The notes beneath the pieces are model-generated. The model did not search any database. It had not been told where the DNA came from and saw nothing but the letters and a program-made list of their open reading frames with translations. Below are positions 20,413 through 33,581 of a DNA stretch of 64,000 nt, in pieces (positions within the stretch are counted from its first letter, which is position 1; each line of letters opens with the position of its first letter). The DNA lies in contig NZ_JAJSAQ010000008.1 of the NCBI RefSeq assembly GCF_021729075.1, positions 1-64,000 on the forward strand. The letters run 5' to 3'. The translations under genes were made by a program, and so were the position numbers. This stretch comes from Microbulbifer guangxiensis. Lineage in GTDB: Bacteria; Pseudomonadota; Gammaproteobacteria; Pseudomonadales; Cellvibrionaceae.

Positions 20413-23400
20413 TTGAAAGATTTGTTAAACCTGGTGAAAGCCCAGGAGCAGCTGGAAGAGTTTGACGCCATCCGTATCGGCCTGGCGTCGCCGGACATGA
20501 TCCGTTCCTGGTCCTACGGCGAAGTGAAGAAGCCGGAGACCATCAACTACCGTACCTTCAAGCCCGAGCGTGAAGGCCTGTTCTGCGCCAAGATTTTTGG
20601 TCCGGTGAAGGACTACGAGTGTCTCTGCGGCAAGTACAAGCGGATGAAGCACCGCGGCATCATCTGTGAGAAGTGTGGTGTTGAAGTCACCAAAGCCAAA
20701 GTGCGCCGTGAGCGTATGGGCCATATCGAGCTGGCAAGCCCGGTCGCGCACATCTGGTTCCTGAAGTCCCTGCCGTCCCGTATCGGTCTGCTGCTGGACA
20801 TGACCCTGCGCGATATCGAGCGGGTGCTGTACTTTGAATCCTACGTGGTCACCGATCCGGGCATGACCACCCTGGAGCGCGGTCAGCTGCTGAACGACGA
20901 GCAGTACTTCGAGGCGATGGAAGAGTTCGCCGACGAGTTCGAAGCCAAGATGGGCGCCGAGGCGATCCAGGAGCTGATGCACGACATCGACCTGCCGGCG
21001 GAAATCCAGCGCCTGCGGGAAGAGATTCCGGCCACCAACTCCGAGACCAAGATCAAGAAGCTGTCCAAGCGTCTGAAGCTGCTGGAAGCTTTCTACAAGT
21101 CCGGTAACAACCCGGAGTGGATGATCATGCAGGCACTGCCGGTTCTGCCGCCGGATCTGCGCCCGCTGGTACCGCTGGATGGTGGTCGCTTTGCGACTTC
21201 TGACCTGAATGACCTGTATCGCCGGGTGATCAACCGCAACAACCGCCTGAAGCGCCTGCTCGAGCTGAATGCGCCGGACATCATCGTGCGCAACGAAAAG
21301 CGCATGCTGCAGGAGTCCGTGGATGCCCTGCTGGACAACGGCCGTCGTGGCCGCGCCATCACCGGTTCCAACAAGCGCCCGCTGAAGTCCCTGGCCGACA
21401 TGATCAAGGGTAAGCAGGGTCGTTTCCGTCAGAACCTGCTGGGTAAGCGTGTGGACTACTCCGGTCGTTCCGTGATCGTGGTTGGTCCGACCCTGCGTCT
21501 GCACCAGTGCGGTCTGCCGAAGAAAATGGCGCTCGAGCTGTTCAAGCCGTTTATTTTCGGCAAGCTGGAAGCCCGCGGCCTGGCGACCACCATCAAGGCG
21601 GCCAAGAAAATGGTCGAGCGCGAAGAAGCGGTGGTATGGGATATCCTCGACGAAGTGATTCGCGAGCACCCGGTACTGCTGAACCGTGCACCGACCCTGC
21701 ACCGTCTGGGTATCCAGGCGTTCGAGCCGGTGCTGATTGAAGGTAAAGCGATCCAGCTGCACCCACTGGTGTGTGCGGCGTACAACGCCGACTTCGACGG
21801 TGACCAGATGGCGGTACACGTACCGCTGACCATCGAGGCGCAGCTGGAATCCCGCGCGCTGATGATGTCCACCAATAACATCCTGTCGCCCGCCAACGGT
21901 GAGCCGATCATCGTGCCGTCTCAGGACGTGGTACTGGGCCTGTACTGGATGACCCGTGAGCGCGTGAACGACAAGGGTGAAGGCATGGCCTTCTCCGACG
22001 TCAAGGAAGTGAGCCGTGCCTACTACGCCAAGCAGGTTGGTCTGCAGGCGAAGATCAAGGTGCGCATCCGCGAAGTGATCGTCGGTGAAGACGGCGAGAA
22101 GCACGAGAATACCGCGCTGCAGGACACCACTGTCGGCCGTGCACTGCTGTGGAACATCGTACCCGACGGCCTGCCCTTCGAGCTGGTGAACCAGCCGATG
22201 AAGAAGAAGGCCATCTCGCGCATCCTCAACGAGTGTTACCGCAAGGTGGGCCTGAAGGCGACCGTCATCTTTGCCGACCAGCTGATGTACACCGGTTTCG
22301 ATTTCTCCACCAAGTCCGGTTCCTCCATCGGTGTGAACGACTTCGAAATCCCCGCCGCCAAGGCCGAGCTGATCGCCGCCGCGGAAGAGGAAGTGAAGGA
22401 GATTGAAAGCCAGTTCGCTTCAGGCCTGGTAACTGCGGGCGAGAAGTACAACAAGGTGATCGACGTCTGGTCCCGGACCAACGACAAGGTCACCCAGGCG
22501 ATGATGGCCGGCATCAAGAAAGAGAAGGTCATCGATCGCGAGGGCAACGAGGCCGAGCAGGACTCCTTCAACTCCGTGTACATGTACGCGGACTCCGGAG
22601 CCCGGGGTAGTGAGGCGCAGATTCGCCAGCTGGCCGGTATGCGTGGCCTGATGGCGCGTCCGGACGGTTCCATTATCGAGAACGCCATTACCGCGAACTT
22701 CCGTGAAGGCCTGAGCGTACTGCAGTACTTCATCTCCACCCACGGTGCCCGTAAGGGTCTGGCGGATACCGCGCTGAAGACCGCCAACTCCGGTTACCTG
22801 ACCCGCCGTCTGGTAGACGTGGCGCAGGACGTGGTAATCACCGAAGTGGACTGTGGTACCGACAGTGGTCTGACCATGGCGCCGGTGATCGAGGGTGGCG
22901 ACGTGATCGAGTCCCTCGGTGACCGCATCCTCGGCCGTGTCGTAGCCCGTGATGTGACCAAGCCGGGCAGCGACGAAATCGCCGTGCCCGCTGGCACCAT
23001 GATCGACGAGAAGTGGGTCGAGCGCATCGAAACCATGGGTATCGACGAGGTGCTGGTACGCTCTCCGATCACCTGTGAGACTGCCCACGGTATCTGCTCC
23101 CAGTGTTACGGCCGTGACCTGGCCCGAGGCCACCGTGCCAACTCCGGTGAGTCTGTGGGCGTCGTTGCCGCGCAGTCCATTGGTGAGCCGGGCACCCAGC
23201 TGACCATGCGGACCTTCCACATCGGTGGTGCGGCGAGCCGTGCGTCTGCCGCGGACAGCATCCAGGTGAAGCAGGGCGGTACCGTCCGTCTGCACAACGT
23301 GAAAGTGGTCGAGACCACCAACAACACCCTGGTCGCAGTTTCCCGTTCCGGTGAGCTGGCACTTGCCGACAGCGCCGGCCGTGAGCGTGAGCGTTACAAG

Positions 23401-24642
23401 CTGCCGTACGGTGCCAACATCAGTGTCCGTGAAGGCGCTGAGGTCGATCCGGGCCAGATCGTGGCCAAGTGGGATCCGCATACCCACCCGATCATCACCG
23501 AGGTGGCCGGCTGGGTGAAACTGTCCGGCATGGAAGACGGGCTGTCGATCCGCAAGCAGACCGATGAGATTACCGGGCTGTCCTCGATCGAGGTCATCGA
23601 CCCGGCTGAACGTCCCTCTGCCGGTAAGGACCTGCGTCCTGCTGTGACCCTGGTGGACGAGAACGGCGAGGAGCTGACACTGGCGAACAGCAATGCGCCG
23701 GCGCACTACGCACTGCCGCCGCGTGCGATCCTGAGCCTGAAAGACGGTGACAAGGTGAGTGTCGGTGACGTTATCGCCCGTATTCCGCAGGAATCCGGCG
23801 GTACCAAGGACATCACCGGTGGTCTGCCGCGGGTTGCCGACCTGTTCGAAGCGCGTAAGCCGAAAGAGCCGTCCATTCTGGCGGAAATCTCCGGAACCGT
23901 TTCCTTCGGTAAGGAGACCAAGGGCAAGGTTCGCCTGCAGATTACTCCGCAGGACGGCAAGCCGCTGCCGAACGGTAAGGATCACTACGAGGTACTGATT
24001 CCAAAGCACCGTCAGCTGACCGTGTTCGAGGGTGAAACCGTGGAGAAGGGCGAAGTTATCTCCGATGGTCCGTCCAACCCACACGACATCCTGCGCCTGA
24101 AAGGCGTGGAAGAGCTGGCGCGCTATATTACTAATGAGATCCAGGAGGTTTACCGCCTGCAGGGTGTTGGCATCAACGACAAGCACATCGAAGTGATCGT
24201 GCGTCAGATGCTGCGCAAGGTGGAAATTCTGGAGATGGGCGATTCCGAGTTCATCAAAGGTGATCAGGTGGAGTACCAGCGGGTCATCGAAGAGAACGAG
24301 CGTCTGCGTGCCGAAGACAAGCAGCCGGCTCAGTTCGAGCGTCTGTTGCTGGGTATCACCAAGGCCTCTCTGGCTACCGAGTCCTTCCTGTCCGCGGCCT
24401 CCTTCCAGGAGACCACCCGCGTGCTGACCGAGGCAGCGGTGACCGGCAAGGAAGACAACCTGCGTGGCCTGAAGGAAAACGTAGTCGTGGGGCGTCTGAT
24501 CCCGGCTGGTACCGGCCTGGCGCACCACCTTGAGCGCAAGCGCAAGCGCAGCCTGCAGATGACTGAAGGCTATGCCGAGGGGCCGTCTGCCGCTGAAGTG
24601 GAAGCAGCGCTGACCGAGGCTCTGAAGTCTTCCGGGGAGTAA
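20413..24642 (+). CDS. rpoC: DNA-directed RNA polymerase subunit beta'
   Basis: A 1409-residue beta' (E. coli 1407). The zinc ribbon Cys70, Cys72, Cys85 and Cys88 and the catalytic NADFDGDQM (458-466), whose three Asp bind Mg2+, are visible; the second zinc site cysteines ([13 protein letters not shown]) also are. I choose the TTG at 20413 because it gives [11 protein letters not shown], the family N-terminus, with GGAGG 7 nt upstream; the ATG at 20386 would lie upstream of that ribosome binding site. A TTG start on so important a gene is notable. Confidence 0.97.
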   Translation: MKDLLNLVKAQEQLEEFDAIRIGLASPDMIRSWSYGEVKKPETINYRTFKPEREGLFCAKIFGPVKDYECLCGKYKRMKHRGIICEKCGVEVTKAKVRRERMGHIELASPVAHIWFLKSLPSRIGLLLDMTLRDIERVLYFESYVVTDPGMTTLERGQLLNDEQYFEAMEEFADEFEAKMGAEAIQELMHDIDLPAEIQRLREEIPATNSETKIKKLSKRLKLLEAFYKSGNNPEWMIMQALPVLPPDLRPLVPLDGGRFATSDLNDLYRRVINRNNRLKRLLELNAPDIIVRNEKRMLQESVDALLDNGRRGRAITGSNKRPLKSLADMIKGKQGRFRQNLLGKRVDYSGRSVIVVGPTLRLHQCGLPKKMALELFKPFIFGKLEARGLATTIKAAKKMVEREEAVVWDILDEVIREHPVLLNRAPTLHRLGIQAFEPVLIEGKAIQLHPLVCAAYNADFDGDQMAVHVPLTIEAQLESRALMMSTNNILSPANGEPIIVPSQDVVLGLYWMTRERVNDKGEGMAFSDVKEVSRAYYAKQVGLQAKIKVRIREVIVGEDGEKHENTALQDTTVGRALLWNIVPDGLPFELVNQPMKKKAISRILNECYRKVGLKATVIFADQLMYTGFDFSTKSGSSIGVNDFEIPAAKAELIAAAEEEVKEIESQFASGLVTAGEKYNKVIDVWSRTNDKVTQAMMAGIKKEKVIDREGNEAEQDSFNSVYMYADSGARGSEAQIRQLAGMRGLMARPDGSIIENAITANFREGLSVLQYFISTHGARKGLADTALKTANSGYLTRRLVDVAQDVVITEVDCGTDSGLTMAPVIEGGDVIESLGDRILGRVVARDVTKPGSDEIAVPAGTMIDEKWVERIETMGIDEVLVRSPITCETAHGICSQCYGRDLARGHRANSGESVGVVAAQSIGEPGTQLTMRTFHIGGAASRASAADSIQVKQGGTVRLHNVKVVETTNNTLVAVSRSGELALADSAGRERERYKLPYGANISVREGAEVDPGQIVAKWDPHTHPIITEVAGWVKLSGMEDGLSIRKQTDEITGLSSIEVIDPAERPSAGKDLRPAVTLVDENGEELTLANSNAPAHYALPPRAILSLKDGDKVSVGDVIARIPQESGGTKDITGGLPRVADLFEARKPKEPSILAEISGTVSFGKETKGKVRLQITPQDGKPLPNGKDHYEVLIPKHRQLTVFEGETVEKGEVISDGPSNPHDILRLKGVEELARYITNEIQEVYRLQGVGINDKHIEVIVRQMLRKVEILEMGDSEFIKGDQVEYQRVIEENERLRAEDKQPAQFERLLLGITKASLATESFLSAASFQETTRVLTEAAVTGKEDNLRGLKENVVVGRLIPAGTGLAHHLERKRKRSLQMTEGYAEGPSAAEVEAALTEALKSSGE

Positions 24643-24745
24643 CCCCGGCGGCGGGACTGGATTCCCGCCACAGTGGGGCCCTGACCCTGATGGGTGGGGC
24701 TCCGCTGCAGTTGGCAGCAGGAGTGAGTACTCACAAATCTGCCAA
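24643..24745 (+). other. rpoC-str operon spacer
   Basis: A stem GGCGGGA (24650-24656) with TCCCGCC (24663-24669) follows rpoC but has no T-run, so a conventional terminator is not seen. A perfect 12-bp palindrome GTGAGTACTCAC (24723-24734) ends 11 bp before the str -35. Confidence 0.5.
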
Positions 24746-24774
24746 TTGACTCGCGGGGTGACCGCTTATAGAAT
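24746..24774 (+). promoter_or_regulatory. str operon promoter
   Basis: TTGACT (24746-24751) and TAGAAT (24769-24774) with a 17-bp spacer, followed by the GC-rich discriminator GCGGCCCCC. The start point would be about 115 bp before rpsL. Confidence 0.8.
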
Positions 24775-24848
24775 GCGGCCCCCGCTTATGTGGGGTCTGC
24801 TGTCCGGCGAGCGCGTTTACGTGCCCGGGCTGCATACACTGACGACTG

Positions 24849-24884
24849 GCCCTCACTGTTAGAGGTGGGGGCGTTTTATTTTTT
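24849..24884 (+). terminator. Terminator-like hairpin in the rpsL leader (possible attenuator)
   Basis: GCCCTCAC (24849-24856) pairs with GTGGGGGC (24865-24872), one T-G wobble, 8-nt loop; a T-rich tail TTTTATTTTTT (24874-24884) runs directly into the GGAGTG ribosome binding site of rpsL. It lies between promoter and first gene, so it can act only as an attenuator or as a translational element. Confidence 0.5.
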
Positions 24885-24897
24885 GGAGTGATTTTTA

Positions 24898-25269
24898 ATG
24901 GCAACGATCAACCAGTTGGTTCGTAAGCCGAGAAAACGCAAAGTCGAAAAAAGCGACGTTCCCGCTCTGCAGGCCAGCCCGCAGCGTCGTGGAGTTTGCA
25001 CTCGTGTGTACACCACCACACCGAAGAAGCCGAACTCTGCACTGCGTAAGGTTTGCCGTGTACGTCTGACCAACGGTTACGAAGTAACTTCGTACATCGG
25101 TGGTGAGGGTCACAACCTGCAGGAGCACAGCGTGGTACTGATTCGCGGCGGTCGTGTAAAAGACCTGCCGGGTGTGCGCTACCACACTGTACGCGGTGCA
25201 CTGGACTGTGCCGGCGTAAACGATCGCAAGCAGGGCCGTTCCAAGTACGGCGCCAAGCGACCCAAGTAA
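24898..25269 (+). CDS. rpsL: 30S ribosomal protein uS12
   Basis: A 123-residue S12 (E. coli 124) at the decoding centre. [12 protein letters not shown] has the lysines altered in streptomycin-resistant mutants in their sensitive form, and [14 protein letters not shown] has the Asp that is methylthiolated. GGAGTG lies 7 nt before the ATG. First gene of rpsL-rpsG-fusA-tuf. Confidence 0.99.
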   Translation: MATINQLVRKPRKRKVEKSDVPALQASPQRRGVCTRVYTTTPKKPNSALRKVCRVRLTNGYEVTSYIGGEGHNLQEHSVVLIRGGRVKDLPGVRYHTVRGALDCAGVNDRKQGRSKYGAKRPK

Positions 25270-25370
25270 GGTTTATTCCTTATTTGACCCAATGCGTTTC
25301 GGTTTCCAACCGGAGTAAGGCTGAGCTCGCCGATTTGTATTTGTACGGCGGCGTCTCAGAGCAACCCTGA

Positions 25371-25856
<486 letters not shown>

Positions 25857-25908
25857 GCCTCATGACTTTTTTCAAACTGCTGAAAAACAGTGTGAGACAT
25901 TAATACCG

Positions 25909-25944
25909 AAAGGCAGCTTGGGCTCTATTCCACGGCTGCCTTTT
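25909..25944 (+). terminator. Hairpin in the rpsG-fusA spacer
   Basis: AAAGGCAGC (25909-25917) pairs perfectly with GCTGCCTTT (25935-25943) across a 17-nt loop, with one more T after it. The large loop and short T-run make strong termination unlikely; it may tune expression or protect RNA ends. Confidence 0.35.
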
Positions 25945-25967
25945 GCCGTTATATCGAGGATACAACT

Positions 25968-28073
25968 GTGGCACGTAAAACGCCTATCGCACGCTATCGT
26001 AATATCGGTATCTGTGCCCACGTAGACGCGGGCAAGACCACCACCACCGAGCGCGTACTTTTCTATACCGGCCTGTCCCACAAGATTGGTGAGGTGCACG
26101 AAGGCGCCGCAACCATGGACTGGATGGAGCAGGAGCAGGAGCGTGGTATCACCATTACTTCTGCCGCAACAACCTGTTTCTGGGCTGGTATGCAGCAGCA
26201 GTTCGACCAGCACCGCATCAACATCATCGACACCCCCGGACACGTTGACTTCACCATCGAGGTGGAGCGCTCCCTGCGTGTACTGGACGGCGCTGTTGTG
26301 GTTCTGTGTGGTTCTTCCGGTGTGCAGCCGCAGACCGAGACCGTATGGCGTCAGGCCAACAAGTACGAAGTACCGCGCATGGTCTTCGTCAACAAGATGG
26401 ACCGCGCCGGCGCGGACTTCCGCAGGGTTGTCGGCCAGCTGAAGACCCGACTGAACGCCAACGCGGTACCGCTGCAGATGACCATCGGTTCCGAAGACGA
26501 GTTCAAGGGTGTTGTCGACCTGGTCAAGATGAAAGCCATCCTGTGGAACGAAGAAGACATGGGGATGACTTTCGACTACGCCGACATTCCGGCTGACATG
26601 CAGGACGAGTGCGATGAAATGCGCGAGTTCCTGGTTGAAGCTGCGGCGGAAGCCAGCGAAGAGCTGATGGAAAAGTACCTGGAAGAAGGTGAGCTGACCG
26701 AAGAAGAGATCAAGGCAGCAATCCGTCAGCGTACCCTGGCCAACGAAATCGTACCGGTTCTGGGCGGTTCCGCGTTCAAGAACAAGGGCGTACAGGCCAT
26801 GCTGGATGCGGTCATCGAGTACCTGCCGGCACCGACCGAAGTTCGTGCGATTGAAGGTACCCTGGAAGATGGTGAGACCGTCGAGCGCCGTGAAGCCGAC
26901 GACAACGCGCCCTTCGCCGCGCTGGCGTTCAAGATCGCGACCGACCCCTTCGTGGGCACCCTGACCTTCTTCCGTGTTTACTCCGGTAAGCTGGAAAGCG
27001 GTACCGCGGTTTACAACTCTGTGAAGATGAAGAAAGAGCGCGTCGGCCGTATGGTGCAGATGCACTCCAATGATCGTAAAGAGATTAAGGAAGTACTGGC
27101 GGGTGACATCGCTGCCGCAATCGGCCTGAAGGATGTGACCACTGGTGACACCCTGTGTGCCGAAGATGCGAAAATTGTTCTCGAGCGCATGGAATTCCCG
27201 GAACCGGTAATTTCCGTAGCGGTGGAGCCGAAGTCCAAGCCCGACCAGGAAAAAATGGGTATTGCACTGGGCAAGCTGGCCCAGGAAGACCCGTCTTTCC
27301 GCGTCAAGACCGACGAAGAGACTGGCCAGACCATCATCTCCGGTATGGGTGAGCTGCACCTGGACATCATCGTCGACCGTATGCGTCGCGAGTTCAACGT
27401 GGAGGCGAACATCGGCAAGCCGCAGGTGGCTTACCGTGAGGCTATCCGCAACACTTCCGAGATTGAGGGCAAGTTTGTTCGTCAGTCCGGTGGTCGCGGT
27501 CAGTACGGCCACGTATGGGTGAAGTTCGAGCCGGCTGAAGACCAGTCTGGTGAGAAGCTGGTCTTCGAAAATGCCATCGTTGGTGGTGTGGTACCGAAGG
27601 AATATATCCCGGCGGTACAGAAGGGTATCGAAGAGCAGATGCAAAACGGTGTACTGGCTGGCTACCCGCTGCTGGGCCTGAAGGCCACTCTGTACGACGG
27701 TTCCTTCCACGATGTGGACTCCAACGAAATGGCGTTTAAAATCGCCGCTTCCATGGCCACCAAGAAACTGGCTCAGGTGGGTGGCGCAGTGCTGCTCGAG
27801 CCGATGATGAAAGTGGAAGTGGTTACTCCGGAAGAAAACATGGGTGACGTGGTTGGCGACCTCAACCGTCGTCGCGGCCTGATTCAGGGTATGGAAGACA
27901 GCTCCTCTGGCAAGGTTGTCAACGCGGAAGTGCCGCTGGCCGAGATGTTCGGTTACGCCACTGACCTGCGTTCTGCCACCCAGGGCCGTGCCACCTACAC
28001 CATGGAGTTCCTGAAGTACGCGGAAGCGCCCAAAAACGTTGCCGATGAAATCATCGCCAAAACCAAAGCCTAA
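25968..28073 (+). CDS. fusA: Elongation factor G
   Basis: A 701-residue EF-G (E. coli 704) that catalyses translocation. G1 [18 protein letters not shown] and [10 protein letters not shown] define the GTPase; domains II-V follow, with [10 protein letters not shown] in domain III and GRGQYGHVW in domain IV. The start is GTG with CGAGGA 7 nt upstream. It lies 111 bp after rpsG and 42 bp before tuf. Confidence 0.99.
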   Translation: MARKTPIARYRNIGICAHVDAGKTTTTERVLFYTGLSHKIGEVHEGAATMDWMEQEQERGITITSAATTCFWAGMQQQFDQHRINIIDTPGHVDFTIEVERSLRVLDGAVVVLCGSSGVQPQTETVWRQANKYEVPRMVFVNKMDRAGADFRRVVGQLKTRLNANAVPLQMTIGSEDEFKGVVDLVKMKAILWNEEDMGMTFDYADIPADMQDECDEMREFLVEAAAEASEELMEKYLEEGELTEEEIKAAIRQRTLANEIVPVLGGSAFKNKGVQAMLDAVIEYLPAPTEVRAIEGTLEDGETVERREADDNAPFAALAFKIATDPFVGTLTFFRVYSGKLESGTAVYNSVKMKKERVGRMVQMHSNDRKEIKEVLAGDIAAAIGLKDVTTGDTLCAEDAKIVLERMEFPEPVISVAVEPKSKPDQEKMGIALGKLAQEDPSFRVKTDEETGQTIISGMGELHLDIIVDRMRREFNVEANIGKPQVAYREAIRNTSEIEGKFVRQSGGRGQYGHVWVKFEPAEDQSGEKLVFENAIVGGVVPKEYIPAVQKGIEEQMQNGVLAGYPLLGLKATLYDGSFHDVDSNEMAFKIAASMATKKLAQVGGAVLLEPMMKVEVVTPEENMGDVVGDLNRRRGLIQGMEDSSSGKVVNAEVPLAEMFGYATDLRSATQGRATYTMEFLKYAEAPKNVADEIIAKTKA

Positions 28074-28115
28074 GCTTTAGTACCTTTACAACTTTTTAGT
28101 TAGAGGATCCTGAAA

Positions 28116-29309
<1,194 letters not shown>

Positions 29310-29330
29310 TCACTACTCCTGATCTTGAAG

Positions 29331-29364
29331 AAAGGCCGCAGTGGAAACACTGCGGCCTTTTCTG
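29331..29364 (+). terminator. Terminator of the str operon
   Basis: A perfect 13-bp stem AAAGGCCGCAGTG (29331-29343) with CACTGCGGCCTTT (29348-29360), a GAAA tetraloop and a T-rich tail. The A-run also makes it usable from the minus-strand side for the convergent YbaK-type gene. Confidence 0.9.
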
Positions 29365-29411
29365 TTTACGGGCGGTGCAGTTGTGACTGTTCGGGCACCC
29401 ACTGCCTTCAC

Positions 29412-29888
29412 TTATGGCCAGTCCTTGCTGATATCACAGTGGTGACTGCCCTGATAAAGCCGGTCGAAATCTTGCCCGTCCATGGCCACCAGGCCTTCGT
29501 GGTCGCCGGACTCGAAGTAGACGGTGTCGCAGTGTCCGAAACTCGAGTCCAGCAGGGTGGTAATGCCGTACGCCTGCCCCAGTGGCGGGAGGGCGCCGAG
29601 CTCGCAGTCCGGGAAGGTGCGGCCCAAATCGCTCTCGGGCACCATCTCGAGTTGGTTGCGCCCGGTTTCGTCGTGGATCGCCCGCAGGTCGAGGCTGCCG
29701 CTGGCGGGTATCACTGCCATCACCAGGCCCTGGTCATCCCGCAGCAGGATCGCCTTGGCGACCCGGTCCTCGCGCACATTGGCGGCATGGGCGGTCTCGC
29801 GGCTGGTGGCGCTGTGGGCATGGGGAATGACGCGGTATGAAACTGAGTGGTCATCAAGAAACTGACTGACCGTGGCTGCGATGGTCAT
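29412..29888 (-). CDS. YbaK/aminoacyl-tRNA deacylase family protein
   Basis: A 158-residue single-domain editing protein related to YbaK, ProX and the ProRS INS domain, which hydrolyse mischarged aminoacyl-tRNA in trans. The conserved lysine is Lys45 in VAKAILL, and the SLDLRAIH and GALPPLGQAYG segments match the family. The ATG at 29888 has AGGAGGG 6 nt upstream, which decides the start. It is a single minus-strand gene inserted between the str and S10 operons, divergent from rpsJ. Which tRNA it edits is not readable. Confidence 0.85.
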   Translation of the reverse strand: MTIAATVSQFLDDHSVSYRVIPHAHSATSRETAHAANVREDRVAKAILLRDDQGLVMAVIPASGSLDLRAIHDETGRNQLEMVPESDLGRTFPDCELGALPPLGQAYGITTLLDSSFGHCDTVYFESGDHEGLVAMDGQDFDRLYQGSHHCDISKDWP

Positions 29889-29972
29889 TGCTTTTCCCTC
29901 CTGTAGCTGGCCGGTGGGGAAAGTGTAGTTTGCCGCCGCTGCGCCCCCGAGCAATTGATGCCTGGCGCGTGG

Positions 29973-30001
29973 TTGACAGTTGTTCAGATCGCCCGTAGAA
30001 T
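29973..30001 (+). promoter_or_regulatory. S10 operon promoter
   Basis: TTGACA (29973-29978) and TAGAAT (29996-30001) with a 17-bp spacer, followed by TCGCGCTCC. The leader to rpsJ would be only about 70 nt, too short for an E. coli-type L4-responsive S10 leader. Confidence 0.85.
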
Positions 30002-30075
30002 TCGCGCTCCTTTTCGCCCGCCCTCGGGGCTGCGTAAAAGGACGTTCTTTAGTTCTTAAGTTGGAGTTTGATTCC

Positions 30076-30387
30076 ATGCAGGGTCAACGCATCCGAATTC
30101 GCCTGAAGGCGTTTGATCACAAGCTGATCGACACGTCTACCCAGGAGATCGTAGAGACGGCCAAGCGCACTGGTGCGCAGGTTCGCGGTCCCATTCCGCT
30201 GCCGACTCGCAAAGAGAAGTACACCGTGCTGATTTCCCCGCACGTCAACAAAGACGCGCGCGACCAGTACGAGATCCGTACTCACAAGCGTTTGCTGGAC
30301 ATTGTTGAGCCCACCGAGAAGACTGTCGACGCGCTGATGAAGCTCGATCTGGCAGCCGGTGTTGAGGTTCAGATCAGTCTCGGCTAA
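30076..30387 (+). CDS. rpsJ: 30S ribosomal protein uS10
   Basis: A 103-residue S10 (same as E. coli), also the NusE partner of NusB and NusG in antitermination. [12 protein letters not shown] and the [21 protein letters not shown] loop are present. The ATG at 30076 gives the exact family N-terminus; GGAG lies upstream. First gene of the 11-gene S10 operon. Confidence 0.99.
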   Translation: MQGQRIRIRLKAFDHKLIDTSTQEIVETAKRTGAQVRGPIPLPTRKEKYTVLISPHVNKDARDQYEIRTHKRLLDIVEPTEKTVDALMKLDLAAGVEVQISLG

Positions 30388-30497
30388 CACTTTAAATTAA
30401 CTACCGAATCCCGGGCGAAAAAGGTCCGGGTAGTGTAACGCTCTGAAACTGGGCGGCCGCAGTGGGTTAAAGCCCCGTGCACTGAGAGGTTAATACG

Positions 30498-31133
30498 ATG
30501 ACTATAGGTATTGTCGGCCGCAAGAGCGGCATGACTCGCATCTTCACTGAGGATGGCGCTTCTGTTCCGGTTACCGTGATTGAGGTAGCTCCGAACCGTG
30601 TCACCCAGGTGAAAACTGTGGAAACTGATGGCTACGCTGCAGTTCAGGTAACTGTGGGTAACCGCAAGGCTTCCCGTGTCTCCAAGCCCCAGGCGGGCCA
30701 CTTCGCCAAGGCCAACACCGAGGCCGGCTCTCGTCTCTTCGAACTGCGCACTGACGGTTCTGACGAGGCATTCGAAATCGGTTCCGAGATCACTGTTTCC
30801 GGCTTTGAAGCTGGTCAGATGATTGACGTAACCGGCACTTCCAAGGGTAAAGGTTTTCAGGGCGGTATTAAGCGCTGGAACTTCAGCACCCAGGACGCAA
30901 CTCACGGTAACTCCCTGTCTCACCGCGCACCCGGTTCTATCGGTCAGTGCCAGACTCCTGGCCGTGTGTGGAAAGGCAAGAAAATGGCCGGCCACATGGG
31001 TGCCGAGCGTGTGACCGTGCAGAACCTGGAAGTGGTTCGCGTTGACGCCGAGCGTAACCTGCTGCTGGTCAAGGGTGCCGTTCCCGGTGCGCCCGGCGGC
31101 GATGTAATCGTTCGTCCGGCAGTTAAAGCCTAA
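30498..31133 (+). CDS. rplC: 50S ribosomal protein uL3
   Basis: A 211-residue L3 (E. coli 209) whose internal loop reaches towards the peptidyl transferase centre. The [13 protein letters not shown] and [23 protein letters not shown] stretches are present; the Gln methylated by PrmB lies in GSIGQCQ. It follows rpsJ after 110 bp, the widest gap in this operon; no hairpin terminator is visible there. Confidence 0.99.
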   Translation: MTIGIVGRKSGMTRIFTEDGASVPVTVIEVAPNRVTQVKTVETDGYAAVQVTVGNRKASRVSKPQAGHFAKANTEAGSRLFELRTDGSDEAFEIGSEITVSGFEAGQMIDVTGTSKGKGFQGGIKRWNFSTQDATHGNSLSHRAPGSIGQCQTPGRVWKGKKMAGHMGAERVTVQNLEVVRVDAERNLLLVKGAVPGAPGGDVIVRPAVKA

Positions 31134-31151
31134 GTCTGAGGGGAAATAGAT

Positions 31152-31766
31152 ATGGAACTGAATATCGCTACTCCCGAAGGCGCTAAAGGCACTGTAGCTG
31201 TCTCTGAAGTGACTTTCGGACGTGAATTCAATCAGGACCTGGTTCACCAGGCGGTCGTTGCCTACATGGCTGGCGCTCGTCAGGGTACCAAGGCCCAGAA
31301 GAACCGTTCTGACGTTTCCGGCGGCGGCAAGAAGCCCTGGCGTCAGAAGGGTACTGGTCGCGCTCGTGCCGGTACTATCCGCAGCCCGCTGTGGCGTTCC
31401 GGTGGTGTAACTTTCGCCGCTGAGCCGCGCGATCACAGCGTCAAGCTGAACAAGAAAATGTACCGCGCTGCGCTGCGCTGCATCCTGTCCGAGCTGGCTC
31501 GCCAGGAGCGTCTGGTGGTGGTCGAGTCCTTCGACGTCGACGCGCCCAAGACCAAGCAGCTGGTCAGCAAGCTGGCACAGTTCGATCTCTCTGATGCGCT
31601 GATTATCAGTGAAGAAGTGAGCGAGAACCTCTACCTGGCAGCGCGCAACCTGCACAAGATCGATGTTCGTGATGTGCAGGGTATCGATCCGGTAAGCCTG
31701 ATCCGCTTCGACAAGGTCGTGGTTACCGTGTCTGCGCTCAAGAAAATTGAAGAGGTGCTGGGATGA
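31152..31766 (+). CDS. rplD: 50S ribosomal protein uL4
   Basis: A 204-residue L4 (E. coli 201) lining the exit tunnel; in E. coli it is the feedback regulator of this operon. [16 protein letters not shown], the tunnel loop, is conserved. The last four bases overlap the rplW start (ATGA). Confidence 0.99.
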   Translation: MELNIATPEGAKGTVAVSEVTFGREFNQDLVHQAVVAYMAGARQGTKAQKNRSDVSGGGKKPWRQKGTGRARAGTIRSPLWRSGGVTFAAEPRDHSVKLNKKMYRAALRCILSELARQERLVVVESFDVDAPKTKQLVSKLAQFDLSDALIISEEVSENLYLAARNLHKIDVRDVQGIDPVSLIRFDKVVVTVSALKKIEEVLG

Positions 31767-32059
31767 ACCAAGAGCGACTCTACAAAGTACTGCTGGGCCC
31801 GGTAATTTCCGAAAAGGCTGCTGTATTGGCGGATGCCGCCAACCAGGTGGTTTTCAAGGTTACCACTGATGCCACTAAAGCTGAGATCAAGGCTGCGGTA
31901 GAAAAGCTGTTCAACGTTTCCGTTGAGCAGGTACGCACCGTGAACGTCAAGGGCAAGACCAAGCGCACCCGCTACGGCATGGGTCAGCGCAATGACTGGA
32001 AAAAAGCCTACGTTCGCCTGGCCGAAGGCAGCGACATCAATTTTGAAGCTGCTGAGTAA
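31763..32059 (+). CDS. rplW: 50S ribosomal protein uL23
   Basis: A 98-residue L23 (E. coli 100) at the tunnel exit, the docking site for trigger factor and SRP. The N-terminal [10 protein letters not shown] and C-terminal [15 protein letters not shown] element ([13 protein letters not shown]) are present. Translationally coupled to rplD by ATGA overlap. Confidence 0.98.
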   Translation: MNQERLYKVLLGPVISEKAAVLADAANQVVFKVTTDATKAEIKAAVEKLFNVSVEQVRTVNVKGKTKRTRYGMGQRNDWKKAYVRLAEGSDINFEAAE

Positions 32060-32073
32060 AGGGGAAAGTTGCA

Positions 32074-32898
32074 ATGCCGATTGTAAAAAGTAAACCGACC
32101 TCTGCCGGCCGTCGCCACCTGGTCAAGGTTGTTAACCCTGACCTGCACAAAGGTGCGCCCTACGCGCCTCTGGTAGAGAGCAAGAGCAAATCTGGTGGTC
32201 GTAACAACGCTGGCCGCATTACCACCCGTCACGTTGGTGGTGGTCACAAGCAGCATTACCGCGTTGTCGACTTCAAGCGCAACAAAGATGGCATTCCGGC
32301 CAAGGTTGAGCGTCTTGAGTATGACCCCAACCGTAGCGCGCACATTGCCCTGGTCTGCTACGCAGACGGCGAGCGTCGTTACATCATTGCACCGAAAGGC
32401 CTGAAGGCTGGTGCAACCGTACAGTCCGGTGATGCGGCGCCGATCAGCGTGGGTAACACCCTGCCGCTGCGCAACATCCCGGTTGGTGCCGTGATTCACG
32501 GTGTTGAGCTGAAGCCGGGCAAAGGCGCCCAGCTGGCTCGTTCTGCCGGTGCCTCTGTACAGCTGGTAGCCCGCGAAGGTCAGTACGCGACCATTCGTCT
32601 GCGCTCCGGCGAGATGCGCAAGGTTCTGTCCGAGTGCCGCGCCACCCTGGGTGAAGTGAGCAACTCTGAGCACAGCCTGCGCAAGCTGGGTAAAGCTGGT
32701 GCCAAGCGCTGGCGCGGTGTTCGTCCTACCGTTCGCGGTGTGGCGATGAACCCGGTGGATCACCCGCATGGTGGTGGTGAAGGCCGTACCTCTGGTGGCC
32801 GTCACCCGGTAACTCCGTGGGGCGTTCCGACCAAGGGTAAGAAGACGCGCAAGAACAAGCGCACCGATAACATGATTGTACGTCGTCGCGGCAAGTAA
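32074..32898 (+). CDS. rplB: 50S ribosomal protein uL2
   Basis: A 274-residue L2 (E. coli 273), needed for subunit association and peptidyl transferase assembly. The essential C-terminal histidine loop [14 protein letters not shown] is intact, as is [18 protein letters not shown]. 14 bp after rplW. Confidence 0.99.
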   Translation: MPIVKSKPTSAGRRHLVKVVNPDLHKGAPYAPLVESKSKSGGRNNAGRITTRHVGGGHKQHYRVVDFKRNKDGIPAKVERLEYDPNRSAHIALVCYADGERRYIIAPKGLKAGATVQSGDAAPISVGNTLPLRNIPVGAVIHGVELKPGKGAQLARSAGASVQLVAREGQYATIRLRSGEMRKVLSECRATLGEVSNSEHSLRKLGKAGAKRWRGVRPTVRGVAMNPVDHPHGGGEGRTSGGRHPVTPWGVPTKGKKTRKNKRTDNMIVRRRGK

Positions 32899-32935
32899 GC
32901 CGCGCGTCGTCTGAGCAGCTAGAGAGGAATCGACA

Positions 32936-33214
32936 GTGCCACGCTCATTGAAAAAAGGTCCCTTCATTGATCTTCATCTGATCAAGAAGGTGGAGGCGGC
33001 GATTGCAGCCAATGATCGTCGACCGATTAAAACCTGGTCCCGCCGTTCCATGATTATGCCGGAAATGGTGGGTCTGACGATTGCCGTGCACAACGGTCGT
33101 CAACACGTGCCCGTCCTGGTCAACGAAGAAATGGTTGGCCACAAGCTGGGCGAGTTCGCCGCTACCCGCACTTACCGCGGTCACGCTGCGGACAAGAAAG
33201 CGAAGAAGCGCTAA
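32936..33214 (+). CDS. rpsS: 30S ribosomal protein uS19
   Basis: A 92-residue S19 (same as E. coli) in the 30S head. [11 protein letters not shown] and the C-terminal [18 protein letters not shown] are typical. The start is GTG, placed by the family N-terminus and by AGAGAGGA upstream. Confidence 0.98.
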   Translation: MPRSLKKGPFIDLHLIKKVEAAIAANDRRPIKTWSRRSMIMPEMVGLTIAVHNGRQHVPVLVNEEMVGHKLGEFAATRTYRGHAADKKAKKR

Positions 33215-33229
33215 GCCGAGGTTATAACG

Positions 33230-33562
33230 ATGGAAGTAGCAGCAAAATTACGCGGCGCTCGTCTGTCGGCGCAAAAGGCGCGTCTGGTAGCTGATCAGAT
33301 TCGCGGCAAAGGTGTCGAGGAAGCCCTGGACATCCTGGCGTTCAGCCAGAAGAAGGGCGCGGCGATCGTCAAGAAAGTTCTGGAGTCGGCCATTGCCAAC
33401 GCCGAGCACAATGAAGGTGCAGACGTTGACGAGCTGAAGGTTTCTACGATTTTCGTAGATGAAGGTATGACCATGAAGCGCATTAAGCCGCGTGCCAAGG
33501 GTCGTGCCGATCGGATTCTTAAGCGTACTTGTCACATCACTGTGAAAGTGGCCGAGAAATAA
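33230..33562 (+). CDS. rplV: 50S ribosomal protein uL22
   Basis: A 110-residue L22 (same as E. coli). Its beta-hairpin (about 82-98, [15 protein letters not shown]) reaches into the exit tunnel near the macrolide site; no deletion associated with macrolide resistance is seen. 15 bp after rpsS. Confidence 0.98.
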   Translation: MEVAAKLRGARLSAQKARLVADQIRGKGVEEALDILAFSQKKGAAIVKKVLESAIANAEHNEGADVDELKVSTIFVDEGMTMKRIKPRAKGRADRILKRTCHITVKVAEK

Positions 33563-33581
33563 GAGAGCAGGCGAGAAAACC

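Noticed and set aside
24650..24669. rpoC terminator
   Set aside because: The stem has no T-run, so it is not called as a terminator.
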